Shown here: positions 1 through 7,772 of the stretch, one piece after another
Layout: every line of letters starts with the position of its first letter
Numbering within the stretch: position 1 is the stretch's first letter
From: Kribbella caucasensis
GTDB lineage: Bacteria; Actinomycetota; Actinomycetes; Propionibacteriales; Kribbellaceae
Assembly: GCF_004361855.1 (NCBI RefSeq)
Contig: NZ_SNWQ01000015.1
Coordinates: 186,001 to 250,000, forward strand
DNA length: 64,000 bases
Direction of reading: 5' to 3'
Program-made: the position numbers and the translations under genes
Notes under the pieces: model-generated
Database searches by the model: none
What the model was told of the DNA's origin: nothing
What the model saw: the letters and a program-made list of their open reading frames with translations, nothing else

Positions 1-114
1 GGCCCGGCCGTCGAGCGCTGGGCCGACAAGGTCGCCGCCGAGCACGGGTACGCCGACATCAGCCACACCCTGGAGATCTTCGGCACCTGCAAGGACTGCC
101 AGACCACCTCCTGA
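1..114 (+). CDS. Fur-family metalloregulator, C-terminal end only
   Basis: Only the last 37 codons are in the window; the gene begins to the left. The tail carries His22 followed by FGTCKDC, the histidine and CxxC arrangement seen at the C-terminal dimerisation/metal site of Fur, Zur and PerR proteins. Family assignment rests on this motif alone, so the metal or peroxide specificity cannot be told. It is followed by the divergently unrelated MerR gene on the same strand after 80 bases. Confidence 0.6.
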   Translation, partial: GPAVERWADKVAAEHGYADISHTLEIFGTCKDCQTTS

Positions 115-156
115 CTGAGCCTCCCGGGTGAGCCTCCCGTGTGAGGCGGATCACCT

Positions 157-187
157 TTGCCTTTGAGCGCGCTCTAACCCGTACCGT
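157..187 (+). promoter_or_regulatory. MerR-type promoter with palindromic operator
   Basis: A TTGCCT -35 (157-162) and TACCGT -10 (182-187) are 19 bases apart, the overlong spacer typical of MerR-activated promoters. The spacer contains the perfect 10-base palindrome GAGCGCGCTC at 165-174. The expected transcription start falls on the ATG at 195, so the regulator is probably read from a leaderless mRNA and controls itself. Inferred from spacing and symmetry. Confidence 0.6.
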
Positions 188-194
188 CGAAGAC

Positions 195-662
195 ATGACC
201 ACCGCCGCGGAACGCCTCGACGCGCTCGCCGGGTTCTTCGAGAACCAGGCGCCGGTCGCACCTGAGCTGATCCGGCTGCTCGACCTGCCGCCGGATCTGC
301 CGGACGAGCTGACCATCGCCGAGATCGCCGACTTCACCGGCCTGACCGCACACACCCTCCGGTACTACGAACGTATCGGTCTGCTCCAGGTCGGGCGGGA
401 CGCGGCCGGGTATCGGCGGTACGACCGGCAGGCGCTGGCCCGGATCGTGTTCATCACCAGGCTGCGGCTGTCGGACATGCCGATCAGCACGATCACCCAC
501 TACTTAGAACTGGTCCGGCAGGGCGATGCGACCGCGCCGCAGCGGTTGGCCCTGATGCAGGAGCACCGGGCCAGGATCCAGCGCCGGCTGCGCGAACTGC
601 AGGCGGCCCTCGCGGTGACCGACTACAAGATCACCACGTACGGCGGCAACGCCACTCCGTAA
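195..662 (+). CDS. MerR family transcriptional regulator
   Basis: A 155-residue protein with an N-terminal extension of about 38 residues, then a winged-helix MerR domain (TIAEIADFTG, followed by HTLRYYERIG at about 53-62) and a C-terminal coiled dimerisation helix. No effector cysteines are seen, so it is not a metal or SoxR sensor. A longer GTG start at 141 is possible, but the promoter at 157-187 lies inside that extension and places the RNA start at the ATG at 195. The aldo/keto reductase gene follows 78 bases downstream and is its likely target. Confidence 0.8.
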   Translation: MTTAAERLDALAGFFENQAPVAPELIRLLDLPPDLPDELTIAEIADFTGLTAHTLRYYERIGLLQVGRDAAGYRRYDRQALARIVFITRLRLSDMPISTITHYLELVRQGDATAPQRLALMQEHRARIQRRLRELQAALAVTDYKITTYGGNATP

Positions 663-740
663 TCCACCTTCGTTCCCAAGCCGGTCGTCGTTGTGCGCGC
701 GGCCGGCGGGCGGAGCCATGTCTACTTGGGAGATTTGAGC

Positions 741-1721
741 ATGAAACTCGGCAGCACCGGTCTCGACGTCAGCCGGCTCGGACTCGGTTGTATGGGGATG
801 TCACAGTCCTACGGCGCGTCCGACGAGAGCGAGTCGATCGCGACCATCCACCGCGCCCTCGACCTCGGGATCACATTCCTCGACACGGCTGACCTGTACG
901 GCGCCGGCGCGAACGAGCAACTCGTCGGCAAGGCGATCCGTGACCGCCGGGACGAGGTGGTCCTGGCCACCAAGTTCGGCATCGTGATGGAGCCTTCGAC
1001 GTACAAGCTCATCCGGGTGGACGGCTCACCTGGATATGTGCGTTCTGCGGTTGACGCTTCGCTGGAACGGCTGGGGGTGGATCACATCGACCTGTACTAC
1101 CAGCATCGGGCCGACCCCGGCGTACCGATCGAGGAGACGGTCGGGGTGATGGCCGAGCTGGTCGCGGCCGGGAAGGTGAAGTATCTGGGGTTGTCGGAGG
1201 CGTCGGCGGAGACGATTCGGCGGGCGCACGCGGTGCATCCGATCTCGGCGGTGCAGACCGAGTGGTCGCTGTTCAGCCGCGACATCGAGGACGAGGTGCT
1301 GCCGGTCTGCCGTTCGCTGGGGATCGGGGTGGTGCCGTACTCACCGCTGGGTCGCGGTCTGCTCACGGGGACGGTCGCGCGGACGGATGACCTTGCGGAG
1401 AACGACTTCCGGCGTACGCTGCCCCGGTTCGACGCGGAGAACTTCGACGCGAATCTGACGGTCGTCGACCGGATACGGGAGGTCGCCGCGCGGTACGACG
1501 CGACGGCCGGGCAGGTCGCGCTTGCGTGGCTGCTTGCTCAGGGCAACGATGTGGCGCCGATCCCGGGGACCAAGCGGCGGCGATACCTGGAGGAGAACCA
1601 CGCTGCCCTCGACCTCGAGCTGTCGGCGGACGATCTTGCCGCGCTGTCGGCGCTGAAGCCGGCCGGCGCGCGCTACCCCGACATGACCTGGGTCAACCGC
1701 GATACGGCGCAGGTCAGCTGA
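741..1721 (+). CDS. Aldo/keto reductase
   Basis: A 326-residue TIM-barrel oxidoreductase that reduces carbonyls with NADPH. The family signature is clear: GLGCMGMS near the N-terminus, FLDTADLYG (catalytic Asp and Tyr), ATKFG (catalytic Lys), YYQHR (His) and the C-terminal cofactor motif PIPGTKRRRYLEEN. The ATG at 741, preceded by a GGGAG stretch, begins at the conserved family start; an upstream GTG at 693 would add an unrelated tail. Closely similar to the second copy at 9370-10359. Substrate unknown; the upstream MerR regulator suggests induction by an electrophile or aldehyde. Confidence 0.9.
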   Translation: MKLGSTGLDVSRLGLGCMGMSQSYGASDESESIATIHRALDLGITFLDTADLYGAGANEQLVGKAIRDRRDEVVLATKFGIVMEPSTYKLIRVDGSPGYVRSAVDASLERLGVDHIDLYYQHRADPGVPIEETVGVMAELVAAGKVKYLGLSEASAETIRRAHAVHPISAVQTEWSLFSRDIEDEVLPVCRSLGIGVVPYSPLGRGLLTGTVARTDDLAENDFRRTLPRFDAENFDANLTVVDRIREVAARYDATAGQVALAWLLAQGNDVAPIPGTKRRRYLEENHAALDLELSADDLAALSALKPAGARYPDMTWVNRDTAQVS

Positions 1722-2319
1722 TGTGACCGGCCTCGGCGACGATTGTGGTGGTGTCGCCGTGGCCGGTGTGGACGACGGTGCCGGGCGGGAGGGTGAGCAG
1801 GCGGTCGCGGATCGACTTGAGGATGGTCGGTTTGTCGCTGTACGAGCGGCCGGTCGCGCCCGGGCCGCCGTGGAAGAGGGTGTCGCCGGTGAAGACGGCC
1901 TCGAGCTCCTCCGCATACAGGCAGGTGGAGCCGGGGCTGTGGCCTGGGGTGTGGATCGCTTTTAGTGCCGTCCCGGCGACTTCGAAGGTGGTGCCGTCGG
2001 TCAGATCGTGGTCCGGGGTGTCTTCGTAGAGGGCCTCCCACAGCATGTGGTCGGCCGTGCTCAGCCAGACCGGACACTTCAGGGCCGCGCGGACGCCGCC
2101 GACCGCGTTGATGTGGTCGTTGTGGCCGTGGGTGCAGACGAGTGCGACGACCCGTCGGCCGCCGACCGCGTCGACGATCCGGTCGGCGTCGTGGGCGGCG
2201 TCGATCACCAGTACCTCGTCGTCGTCACCGATCAGCCAGACGTTGTTGTCCACGTCCCAGGTGCCGCCGTCCAGGCTGAACGTTCCGGACGTGACGAGCC
2301 GCTCGATCCGGGCCGTCAT
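1714..2319 (-). CDS. Metallo-beta-lactamase-fold hydrolase (probable S-formylmycothiol hydrolase)
   Basis: A 201-residue zinc hydrolase of the glyoxalase II type. It shows the metal motif THGHNDH, a downstream HTPGHSPGS, FTGDTLF and a final GHGDTT. Its ATG overlaps the stop of the upstream mycothiol-dependent dehydrogenase by one base (TGATG), so the two are co-translated. In actinobacteria this neighbour is generally taken to complete formaldehyde detoxification by hydrolysing the mycothiol thioester to formate and free thiol; that role is inferred from context. It overlaps the end of the convergent aldo/keto reductase by 8 bases. Confidence 0.85.
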   Translation of the reverse strand: MTARIERLVTSGTFSLDGGTWDVDNNVWLIGDDDEVLVIDAAHDADRIVDAVGGRRVVALVCTHGHNDHINAVGGVRAALKCPVWLSTADHMLWEALYEDTPDHDLTDGTTFEVAGTALKAIHTPGHSPGSTCLYAEELEAVFTGDTLFHGGPGATGRSYSDKPTILKSIRDRLLTLPPGTVVHTGHGDTTTIVAEAGHIS

Positions 2320-3413
2320 CAGAAGACCACCACCGATCGCAGTACGTCGCCGCCGTGCATCCGGTCGAACGCGGCCTCCACCTCGTCGAGCGCGATCGTC
2401 TCGGTCACGAACCGGTCCAGCGGCAGCCGGCCCTGGAGGTGCAGGTCGATCAGCAGCGGGAAGTCGCGGGTCGGCAGGCAGTCGCCGTACCAACTGGACT
2501 TGAGCGACCCGCCACGGCCGAAGAAGTCGAGCAACGGCATCTCCAGCCGCATGTCCGGAGTCGGCACGCCCACGAGGACGACCGTGCCGGCCAGGTCGCG
2601 GGCGTAGAACGCCTGCTTCCACGTCTCGGGCCGGCCGACCGCGTCGACCACGACGTCCGCGCCGAATCCCCCGGTGAGGTCCTGCACCGCCGCGACGACA
2701 CCGTCGTGGTCCAGGCCCTTGGAGTTGATCGTGTGCGTCGCGCCGAGTTCCGTCGCGCCGTCGAGTTTGCGCTGGTCGACGTCGATCGCGATCACCCGGG
2801 CGGCCCCGGCCAGCCGCGCGCCGACCACGGCCGCAGTACCGACACCGCCGCAGCCAATCACGGCCACGCTGTCGCCACGGCCGACGCTGCCGGTGTTCAG
2901 CGCGGCGCCGAGGCCGGCCATCACGCCGCAGCCGAGCAGGCCCGCGACCTCGGGCTTGGCGGCCGGATCGACCTTCGTGCACTGACCGGCCGCGACCAGC
3001 GTCTTCTCCACGAACGCGCCGATCCCGAGGGCCGGCGACAATTCGGTGCCGTCGGCAAGTGTCATCTTCTGCTTGGCGTTGTGCGTGTTGAAGCAGTACC
3101 ACGGACGACCGCGAAGGCAGGCGCGGCAGTTCCCGCACACGGCCCGCCAGTTCAGCACCACGAAGTCACCGGGCTGTACGTCGGTCACCCCTTCGCCGAC
3201 GCTCTCCACGATCCCGGCCGCCTCGTGCCCGAGCAGGAACGGGAACTCGTCGTTGATCCCGCCCTCCCGGTAGTGCAGGTCGGTATGACACACCCCGCAC
3301 GCCTGGATCTTGACCACGGCCTCACCAGGACCGGGGTCGGGGACAGTGATCTCCTCGACCGAGACCGGGGCACCTTTGCTGAGCGCCACTACTCCACGCA
3401 CCGTCTGACTCAT
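2319..3413 (-). CDS. mscR: S-(hydroxymethyl)mycothiol dehydrogenase
   Basis: A 364-residue zinc-dependent medium-chain alcohol dehydrogenase. Catalytic zinc ligands sit in CGVCHTD and GHEAAG; the structural zinc motif is CGNCRACLRGRPWYC; the Rossmann motif is GCGGVGTAAVVGA, followed by an acidic DVD that favours NAD. The sequence agrees with the MSH-dependent formaldehyde dehydrogenase branch of class III ADHs, in which mycothiol replaces glutathione. With the overlapping hydrolase downstream it forms a two-gene formaldehyde-to-formate pathway in the cytoplasm. Confidence 0.88.
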   Translation of the reverse strand: MSQTVRGVVALSKGAPVSVEEITVPDPGPGEAVVKIQACGVCHTDLHYREGGINDEFPFLLGHEAAGIVESVGEGVTDVQPGDFVVLNWRAVCGNCRACLRGRPWYCFNTHNAKQKMTLADGTELSPALGIGAFVEKTLVAAGQCTKVDPAAKPEVAGLLGCGVMAGLGAALNTGSVGRGDSVAVIGCGGVGTAAVVGARLAGAARVIAIDVDQRKLDGATELGATHTINSKGLDHDGVVAAVQDLTGGFGADVVVDAVGRPETWKQAFYARDLAGTVVLVGVPTPDMRLEMPLLDFFGRGGSLKSSWYGDCLPTRDFPLLIDLHLQGRLPLDRFVTETIALDEVEAAFDRMHGGDVLRSVVVF

Positions 3414-3513
3414 GCCCCGACGCTAACCGCCAACCCCGCATCCCGTCTGCCCCCGCCGCGCGTCGTACCGCGGATTTCAGGCGATGTGTCCACCAGTTGG
3501 GCCCAGACCGGGT

Positions 3514-3705
3514 TCAGCTTCGTCGGACCTTCCGGGCCAGGCCTTCCTGCTTCTCCTGCTCGTGCACGATGCGGTCCTGGAGCCACTCGACGGCCAGGTC
3601 CTCCGTCGGCAGGCCGCGCGACGCCGCCGCGGCCGCCAGGTCGTGCAGCATCGAGCCCGGGATCTCGAGCTCCAGCTTCGCCGGTGATGGTGCGGAATCT
3701 GTCAT
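3514..3705 (-). CDS. Small ribbon-helix-helix-like protein
   Basis: A 63-residue protein with a strong Shine-Dalgarno (GGAGG, about 8 bases before the ATG). The layout is a short strand (KLELEIP), a helix and a second helix (LAVEWLQDRI), then a basic tail, which resembles MetJ/Arc-type antitoxins. No toxin gene adjoins it: the neighbours are uppS upstream and the formaldehyde genes downstream. Whether it is an orphan antitoxin or a DNA-binding housekeeping protein cannot be decided here. Confidence 0.6.
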   Translation of the reverse strand: MTDSAPSPAKLELEIPGSMLHDLAAAAASRGLPTEDLAVEWLQDRIVHEQEKQEGLARKVRRS

Positions 3706-3763
3706 GATCAGACCTCCGTTTCCGAGCTTATGGGCTGATTGACTCGCCGGACAGTAGTACTGG

Positions 3764-4609
3764 CTAACTGGTGGTGACCTCGTTCGGCTTGGTGACCTCG
3801 TTGGGGATGGCGCCGCCGTAGCGGCGGTCGCGTTGGGCGTAGAGCTCGATCGCGCGCCACAGGTCCCGGCGGTCGAAATCGGGCCACAGCGTGTCCAGGA
3901 ATACCATCTCCGCGTAGGCAAGCTGCCAGACGAGGAAGTTCGACGTCCGCTGCTCGCCCGATGAGCGGACGAAGAGGTCCACTTCCGGGATGTCGGGTGC
4001 GTACAGGTGCCGTGCCACCGTCGCCTCCGTGATCCGATCGGGCTTGATCTTGCCATCGGCAACTTCCCGCGCGATCGACTTCATCGCGTCGGCGATCTCG
4101 GCCCGGCCGCCGTAGTTCACGCAGAACTGCAGGGTGATCGTGTCGTTGTGCTTGGTCCGCTCCTGCGCGTACTCGAGCTCGTCGATCACGCTCTTCCACA
4201 ACCGCGGCCGCCGCCCGGACCAGACCACCCGGACCCCCATCGCGTCCAGCTCGTCTCGCCGGCGGTGGATCACCTCGCGGTTGAACCCCATCAGGAAACG
4301 CACCTCCTCCGGCGAGCGGGCCCAGTTCTCCGTCGAGAACGCGTACGCCGAGATGTACTTCACCCCGATCTCGATCCCGCCCTTGATCACGTCGAGCAGC
4401 GACGCCTCCCCGGCCCGATGCCCCTCGGTCCGCGGCAACCCACGCGCCTTGGCCCACCGCCCGTTCCCGTCCATCACGATCGCCACGTGCCGCGGGACCA
4501 GTTCGCGCGGAATCTCCGGCGCCCGAGCCCCCGACGGATGCGGATCCGGCGCCCTCACCCCCTCCCGCCGAACACTCTCCCTCAACCGACGACGAGACAA
4601 AGGCGACAT
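3764..4609 (-). CDS. uppS: Isoprenyl (decaprenyl/undecaprenyl) diphosphate synthase
   Basis: A cis-prenyltransferase of about 281 residues that makes the polyprenyl diphosphate carrier for cell-wall synthesis. Diagnostic motifs are HVAIVMDGNGRWA (catalytic Asp), GHRAGE, YAFSTENW, FVRSSGEQRTSNF and LWPDF. The neighbouring recO, era, ybeY and phoH on the same strand match the actinobacterial arrangement around the decaprenyl enzyme. The start is uncertain: MSPLSRRR at 4609 is chosen, while ATGs at 4627 and 4678 would add 6 or 23 residues. Confidence 0.9.
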   Translation of the reverse strand: MSPLSRRRLRESVRREGVRAPDPHPSGARAPEIPRELVPRHVAIVMDGNGRWAKARGLPRTEGHRAGEASLLDVIKGGIEIGVKYISAYAFSTENWARSPEEVRFLMGFNREVIHRRRDELDAMGVRVVWSGRRPRLWKSVIDELEYAQERTKHNDTITLQFCVNYGGRAEIADAMKSIAREVADGKIKPDRITEATVARHLYAPDIPEVDLFVRSSGEQRTSNFLVWQLAYAEMVFLDTLWPDFDRRDLWRAIELYAQRDRRYGGAIPNEVTKPNEVTTS

Positions 4610-4721
4610 GCCCCGAGTCTGCCTCATCCCCCAGCCGCCGTTATCCACAGCCCCCATCAGCCCCCCAACGCCGACCACCCGTTTCTGTCAGGCTTTTCAC
4701 TCGCCTACTTACTGAAGGGAG

Positions 4722-4748
4722 ATATACAGTTGAGAGCAGCTTGTATAT
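4722..4748 (+). promoter_or_regulatory. Inverted repeat operator of vapBC
   Basis: ATATACA (4722-4728) and TGTATAT (4742-4748) are perfect inverted arms with a 13-base spacer, 14 bases ahead of the vapB start. It is AT-rich against a GC-rich background. Type II antitoxins normally bind such sites to repress their own operon; that role is inferred. Confidence 0.6.
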
Positions 4749-4762
4749 ACGGAGGTGTGACG

Positions 4763-4972
4763 ATGACCAAGACCCTCATCGACGTCGACGATGCACTCCT
4801 GGCCAAGGCCGCGGAGGCCCTCGGCACCAAGACCAAGAAGGACACCGTCAACACCGCCCTGGCCGAAGTACTGCGGGTCCGCGCGGCTCACCAGTTCCTG
4901 CTGTCCGCGCGCGACGGCTTGTACGACGACCTCCACGACGCCGAGGTGATGAAGGGCGCATGGCGGGAGTAG
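4763..4972 (+). CDS. vapB: VapB-type antitoxin
   Basis: A 69-residue antitoxin. The N-terminus (TKTLIDVDDALLAKAAEALG) has the strand-helix pattern of the VapB ribbon-helix-helix domain, and the acidic/aromatic C-terminus (YDDLHDAEVMKGAWRE) is the usual toxin-binding tail. The ATG at 4763 has GGAGG 7 bases upstream. The end of the gene overlaps the toxin gene by 13 bases, so the two are translated together. Confidence 0.88.
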   Translation: MTKTLIDVDDALLAKAAEALGTKTKKDTVNTALAEVLRVRAAHQFLLSARDGLYDDLHDAEVMKGAWRE

Positions 4973-5385
4973 TTCGTTACCTCGTCGACAAGAGTGCGTT
5001 GGCTCGAAGCGGCAACCCTGCGGTCGCGAAGATCCTCGAACCGTTGCTGGAGTCCGGCGCCTTGGCGATCTGCGGTGTGATCGAACTCGAGATGCTGTAC
5101 TCCGGCCGCAACGGAGTAGACCACCAGCAGATGCGATTCGAGCTCGAGACCGCCTTCCGCCGGCTTCCGACCGAGGACACCGACTTCCGCCGCGCGGCCG
5201 AAGTCCAGGGTCTCCTAGCTGCCCGCGCAACCCACCGCGCCGTGTCCCTCGCCGACCTCCTGATCGCAGCCGTCGCCGAACGCCACCAACTCCCCGTCCT
5301 CCACTATGACGCCGACTTCGACCTGGTCGCGTCCCACACCACCCAACCCACCCACTGGATCCTCCCCCGCGGCACCATCAACTGA
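4960..5385 (+). CDS. vapC: VapC-type PIN-domain ribonuclease toxin
   Basis: A 141-residue PIN-domain toxin; VapC proteins cleave tRNA or rRNA. The acidic active-site residues are all visible: Asp in YLVDKSALAR, Glu in CGVIELEML, Asp in SLADLLIA and Asp in YDADFD. It starts inside vapB (13-base overlap). The intact acidic quartet contrasts with the second PIN gene at 39508, which has lost one. Confidence 0.9.
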   Translation: MAGVVRYLVDKSALARSGNPAVAKILEPLLESGALAICGVIELEMLYSGRNGVDHQQMRFELETAFRRLPTEDTDFRRAAEVQGLLAARATHRAVSLADLLIAAVAERHQLPVLHYDADFDLVASHTTQPTHWILPRGTIN

Positions 5386-5431
5386 CCCAGACGATGGGAG
5401 TAGGCGCCGGTGGCCACGGTTGACTTACTCC

Positions 5432-6466
5432 TCAGGAGCAAGCGCGGGGCGGCGTGGTGGCCGCGGTGTTGCCCTCGCCGTCTGGGGCGACCAGGACGGG
5501 GCGGAGGTCGACTACCTGTAAGGGGAGGGAGCGGCTGAACTGCAGGGGGATGTCGCCTTCCATGCCGCCGCCGGTCCAGTGGACGGTCCAGTACGCCGTG
5601 GCCGTGACTTGGAATGCCTGGCCGTTCTCACATCGCGACGTCTTGCGGTACCTGTGTCCGCACGTCGGTGAATCGGGGATCTCCTTCAGCGACTTCCCTT
5701 CCGCGGCGGCCCGGTCGAACGGCGTACCGGCGCCTTTGCAAGTGACCACGTCGCCGCCGCCCATCGACCAGTCGATCCGATCAACCGTCCCGGTCGCCTC
5801 GATCGCCACACCACCCAACGCGGCTCGCTTCGTCAACGGCCCCGTCGTACTCGCCCCCGGATCCGTCACCCACATCCAGACCGGCACGTTGACGATGCCC
5901 TTGTGCGCTGCACTCTGCACGTACGGCGACAACCCCAACTGCGGCGCCACGAAAACCATCGACTCGACCACCTGCCGAGCCGCCTCCCGCGGATCGATGG
6001 TCTGCGTCTCCCCCGGCTCCCGGATGACGGACTCGAATCTCGCCTCCCCGACTGGCTTCCCGTCCTCGACGTCGTAGACATACCAGCAGCGGTAGAACTT
6101 GCTCCCAGGCGGGATCTTGCTCGTATCGCTGAACGTCAGCGGCTTGTCCTTCGGCGTCAGATAACACCCCGATGCCGGATCCCAGAAGCCCTCCGATGTC
6201 TTGCACGGAATCGGCTGGCCATCGTAGAAGCACCCGGCCTTCACAGCCTTCTTGGTCGCCGACTTCTCCTCGTCCCCACCGGCCGGCCTCTGCGAGTCTT
6301 CGGTCACGGAGATCCTGCAGGTGCCGAGGGCACGGTCGATGTCACACCCGGGAGGCGGCACGAAGGTCGTGGCAGTTGGCGTGGGCTCGGCCGCTCTGGC
6401 GGACGTTTCGGCAACAGAGGCGGGCGCGCTGAGCAGGCCCGCGATCAGTATGGTCACGCTCAACAC
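5432..6466 (-). CDS. Secreted protein of unknown function
   Basis: About 344 residues with a hydrophobic N-terminal segment ending near APASVAETSARA, consistent with a secretion signal. The mature part is rich in cysteine pairs and tryptophan (CFYDG, CYLTP, FYRCWYVYD, SPTCGHRYRKTSRC), suggesting a disulphide-stabilised extracellular domain. I recognise no catalytic motif. The GTG at 6466 is chosen because it overlaps the stop of the upstream lipoprotein gene (GTGTTGA) and has GAGG upstream; an upstream ATG at 6502 is the alternative. The two genes form one operon. Confidence 0.7.
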   Translation of the reverse strand: MLSVTILIAGLLSAPASVAETSARAAEPTPTATTFVPPPGCDIDRALGTCRISVTEDSQRPAGGDEEKSATKKAVKAGCFYDGQPIPCKTSEGFWDPASGCYLTPKDKPLTFSDTSKIPPGSKFYRCWYVYDVEDGKPVGEARFESVIREPGETQTIDPREAARQVVESMVFVAPQLGLSPYVQSAAHKGIVNVPVWMWVTDPGASTTGPLTKRAALGGVAIEATGTVDRIDWSMGGGDVVTCKGAGTPFDRAAAEGKSLKEIPDSPTCGHRYRKTSRCENGQAFQVTATAYWTVHWTGGGMEGDIPLQFSRSLPLQVVDLRPVLVAPDGEGNTAATTPPRACS

Positions 6467-7017
6467 TTGGCACCTCGATTCCGGCCGTTGGACACCTTCC
6501 AACTACCGGCGACAAGCTGCACATCACGGCTGTCCAGCCATCGCGTCGGCGTTCCTGGTTGCCGGATGTCTTTCCCGGCTGCGTCGACCGCCTTCAGCTT
6601 CGAGGTGTCGTAGCAGGCTTCTACCGCTACCGCCGTGATCGCACTGCCCTGAGACGGGCTCGGTTGCTTCGCCCGGACCCAGACCACCTCCGTTGAACCG
6701 ATGGTCCTGATGCGCCTGCCGCGGTAGGTGTCCGCCTGGTTCTGCGAGGCCTTGAGCTCGATTCCGGTTGTCACCAGAGGCAAGTCTTTGACCGCCACCC
6801 CGCCGCTGCTGGTCATCGCGTCGATCACCTGTATGTACCTCTTGTACGCGGCGACAGCTTGCTCCGCCGCCTGCACCGACTCATCGGGCGACGCTTGAGT
6901 GCTGCTCGGGGCGGGTGAGGGGGTGAAGGGGGTTGGGGTGGCGCTGCCGGAGGTGCAGGCGGTGAGGGTGGTGGTGAGGGCTGCTGTGATGGTTAGGGTC
7001 AGGGTTCGCCTGATCAT
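6460..7017 (-). CDS. Lipoprotein of unknown function
   Basis: A 185-residue protein with a lipoprotein signal: basic N-terminus, threonine/leucine-rich core and lipobox ending at Cys21 (TLTAC). A Pro/Thr/Ser linker follows, then a compact domain resembling the NTF2-like fold common in actinobacterial lipoproteins (helical AEQAVAAYKRYIQVID followed by strands); the fold is a guess. It overlaps the downstream secreted-protein gene, so the two products probably act together at the cell surface. An ATG at 7032 would add five residues before the signal. Confidence 0.75.
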   Translation of the reverse strand: MIRRTLTLTITAALTTTLTACTSGSATPTPFTPSPAPSSTQASPDESVQAAEQAVAAYKRYIQVIDAMTSSGGVAVKDLPLVTTGIELKASQNQADTYRGRRIRTIGSTEVVWVRAKQPSPSQGSAITAVAVEACYDTSKLKAVDAAGKDIRQPGTPTRWLDSRDVQLVAGSWKVSNGRNRGAKC

Positions 7018-7106
7018 GTGCGCCTCCGCCACCGGTGGTTGGTTACTGAGAGTGCAACTTTGCCATACAGGTGGTTCTCGGCGGAGAAGTTATCCACAGA
7101 GGGCTG

Positions 7107-7337
7107 TTAGCCGCGCTTGCGGGATTCCTTGAGACGGGGATCGACCTTGATGCGGCGGGCTCGGCCTCGGCCGGCTCGGGTGGAGCGGGGGGTGGAGGTG
7201 GGCTCGGCTACGCCGTCCTGGCTGACGCGGAGGGAGTCCTTGGTGTCCTTGACGGCCCGCTCCTCGCGCGTGGTGACGGGATCGGGTTCCTGCGAGGGTT
7301 GATCGTCAGCGGCCGGTGAAGGAAGTTCGGGGGTCAT
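7107..7337 (-). CDS. Small charged hypothetical protein
   Basis: A 76-residue, low-complexity reading frame rich in Pro, Asp, Arg and Lys with a very basic C-terminus. GAGG stands 5 bases before the ATG, and it overlaps the end of the truncated Fic fragment upstream by 32 bases. No domain is recognisable. It could be a real last gene of the recO operon or simply open sequence left by decay of the toxin gene. Confidence 0.35.
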   Translation of the reverse strand: MTPELPSPAADDQPSQEPDPVTTREERAVKDTKDSLRVSQDGVAEPTSTPRSTRAGRGRARRIKVDPRLKESRKRG

Positions 7338-7593
7338 GTGGCCTCGAGAGGGTTGAGGGATTAGCGGTCTGTGTGGAGTCCGGGTTCTCGGGTAGTGGTC
7401 TGGGTGTACCGGGTGGAGCCGCCCGAACTGCGGGTGGCCTCAGCCTTGGCGTTGGGCCCGGATCTCGTTCGGCGGTGCGGATTCGCTCGGCGTTCTCGAG
7501 TTCGGCGGCGTCGTGGATGCCGAGCTTGTTGATCTGGCAGTCGTCGATCTGCCCGGGCCAGAAGTAGTCGCCCCAGTTCTCGAACTGCGTCAT
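7306..7593 (-). CDS. Truncated Fic-type protein, N-terminal fragment
   Basis: The first 45 or so residues (FENWGDYFWPG, then NKLGIHDAAELENAE) look like the N-terminal arm of Fic AMP-transferases, which commonly begin with a YxYPG...NKLGI pattern. After that the sequence turns into a Pro/Arg/Thr-rich tail and stops at residue 95. The catalytic HPFxxGNGR motif is absent here and in the other frames down to 7107. Its ATG overlaps the stop of the VbhA-like antitoxin by four bases, the usual order in such toxin-antitoxin pairs. Read as a decayed toxin; could instead be a short protein that reuses this arm. Confidence 0.55.
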   Translation of the reverse strand: MTQFENWGDYFWPGQIDDCQINKLGIHDAAELENAERIRTAERDPGPTPRLRPPAVRAAPPGTPRPLPENPDSTQTANPSTLSRPHDPRTSFTGR

Positions 7594-7772
7594 CGCGCCA
7601 GCGCGTCCAGCCGGCGGCGGCGCTCGTCGGCGTCGATCTCGCCGAGCAGATACAAGGCCAGTACCTCGATCTCGGCCTCGCCAAGCGGCATGTTCTCCAT
7701 CTTCCAGGAGGCGGCGAGGTTCTCGAGCTGGCGTCTCTTCTGGTCGTCCAGGCGGTCCACTGCGCGGTTCAT
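7590..7772 (-). CDS. VbhA-like antitoxin of Fic toxins
   Basis: A 60-residue, all-helical protein. Residues 22-27 (SWKMEN) match the inhibitory motif [S/T]xxxE[G/N] with which class I Fic antitoxins block the toxin ATP pocket, and the tail YLLGEIDADERRRRLDAL matches the VbhA C-terminal helix. Its start overlaps the recO stop by four bases (ATGA), and its stop overlaps the Fic fragment start likewise. With the toxin broken, it may now be only a remnant. Confidence 0.65.
   Translation of the reverse strand: MNRAVDRLDDQKRRQLENLAASWKMENMPLGEAEIEVLALYLLGEIDADERRRRLDALAR

Noticed and set aside
1714..3138. A 474-residue protein continuing upstream of the metallo-beta-lactamase.
   Set aside because: The extension is Arg/Gly-rich antisense/shifted sequence of the dehydrogenase gene; the hydrolase starts at 2319.
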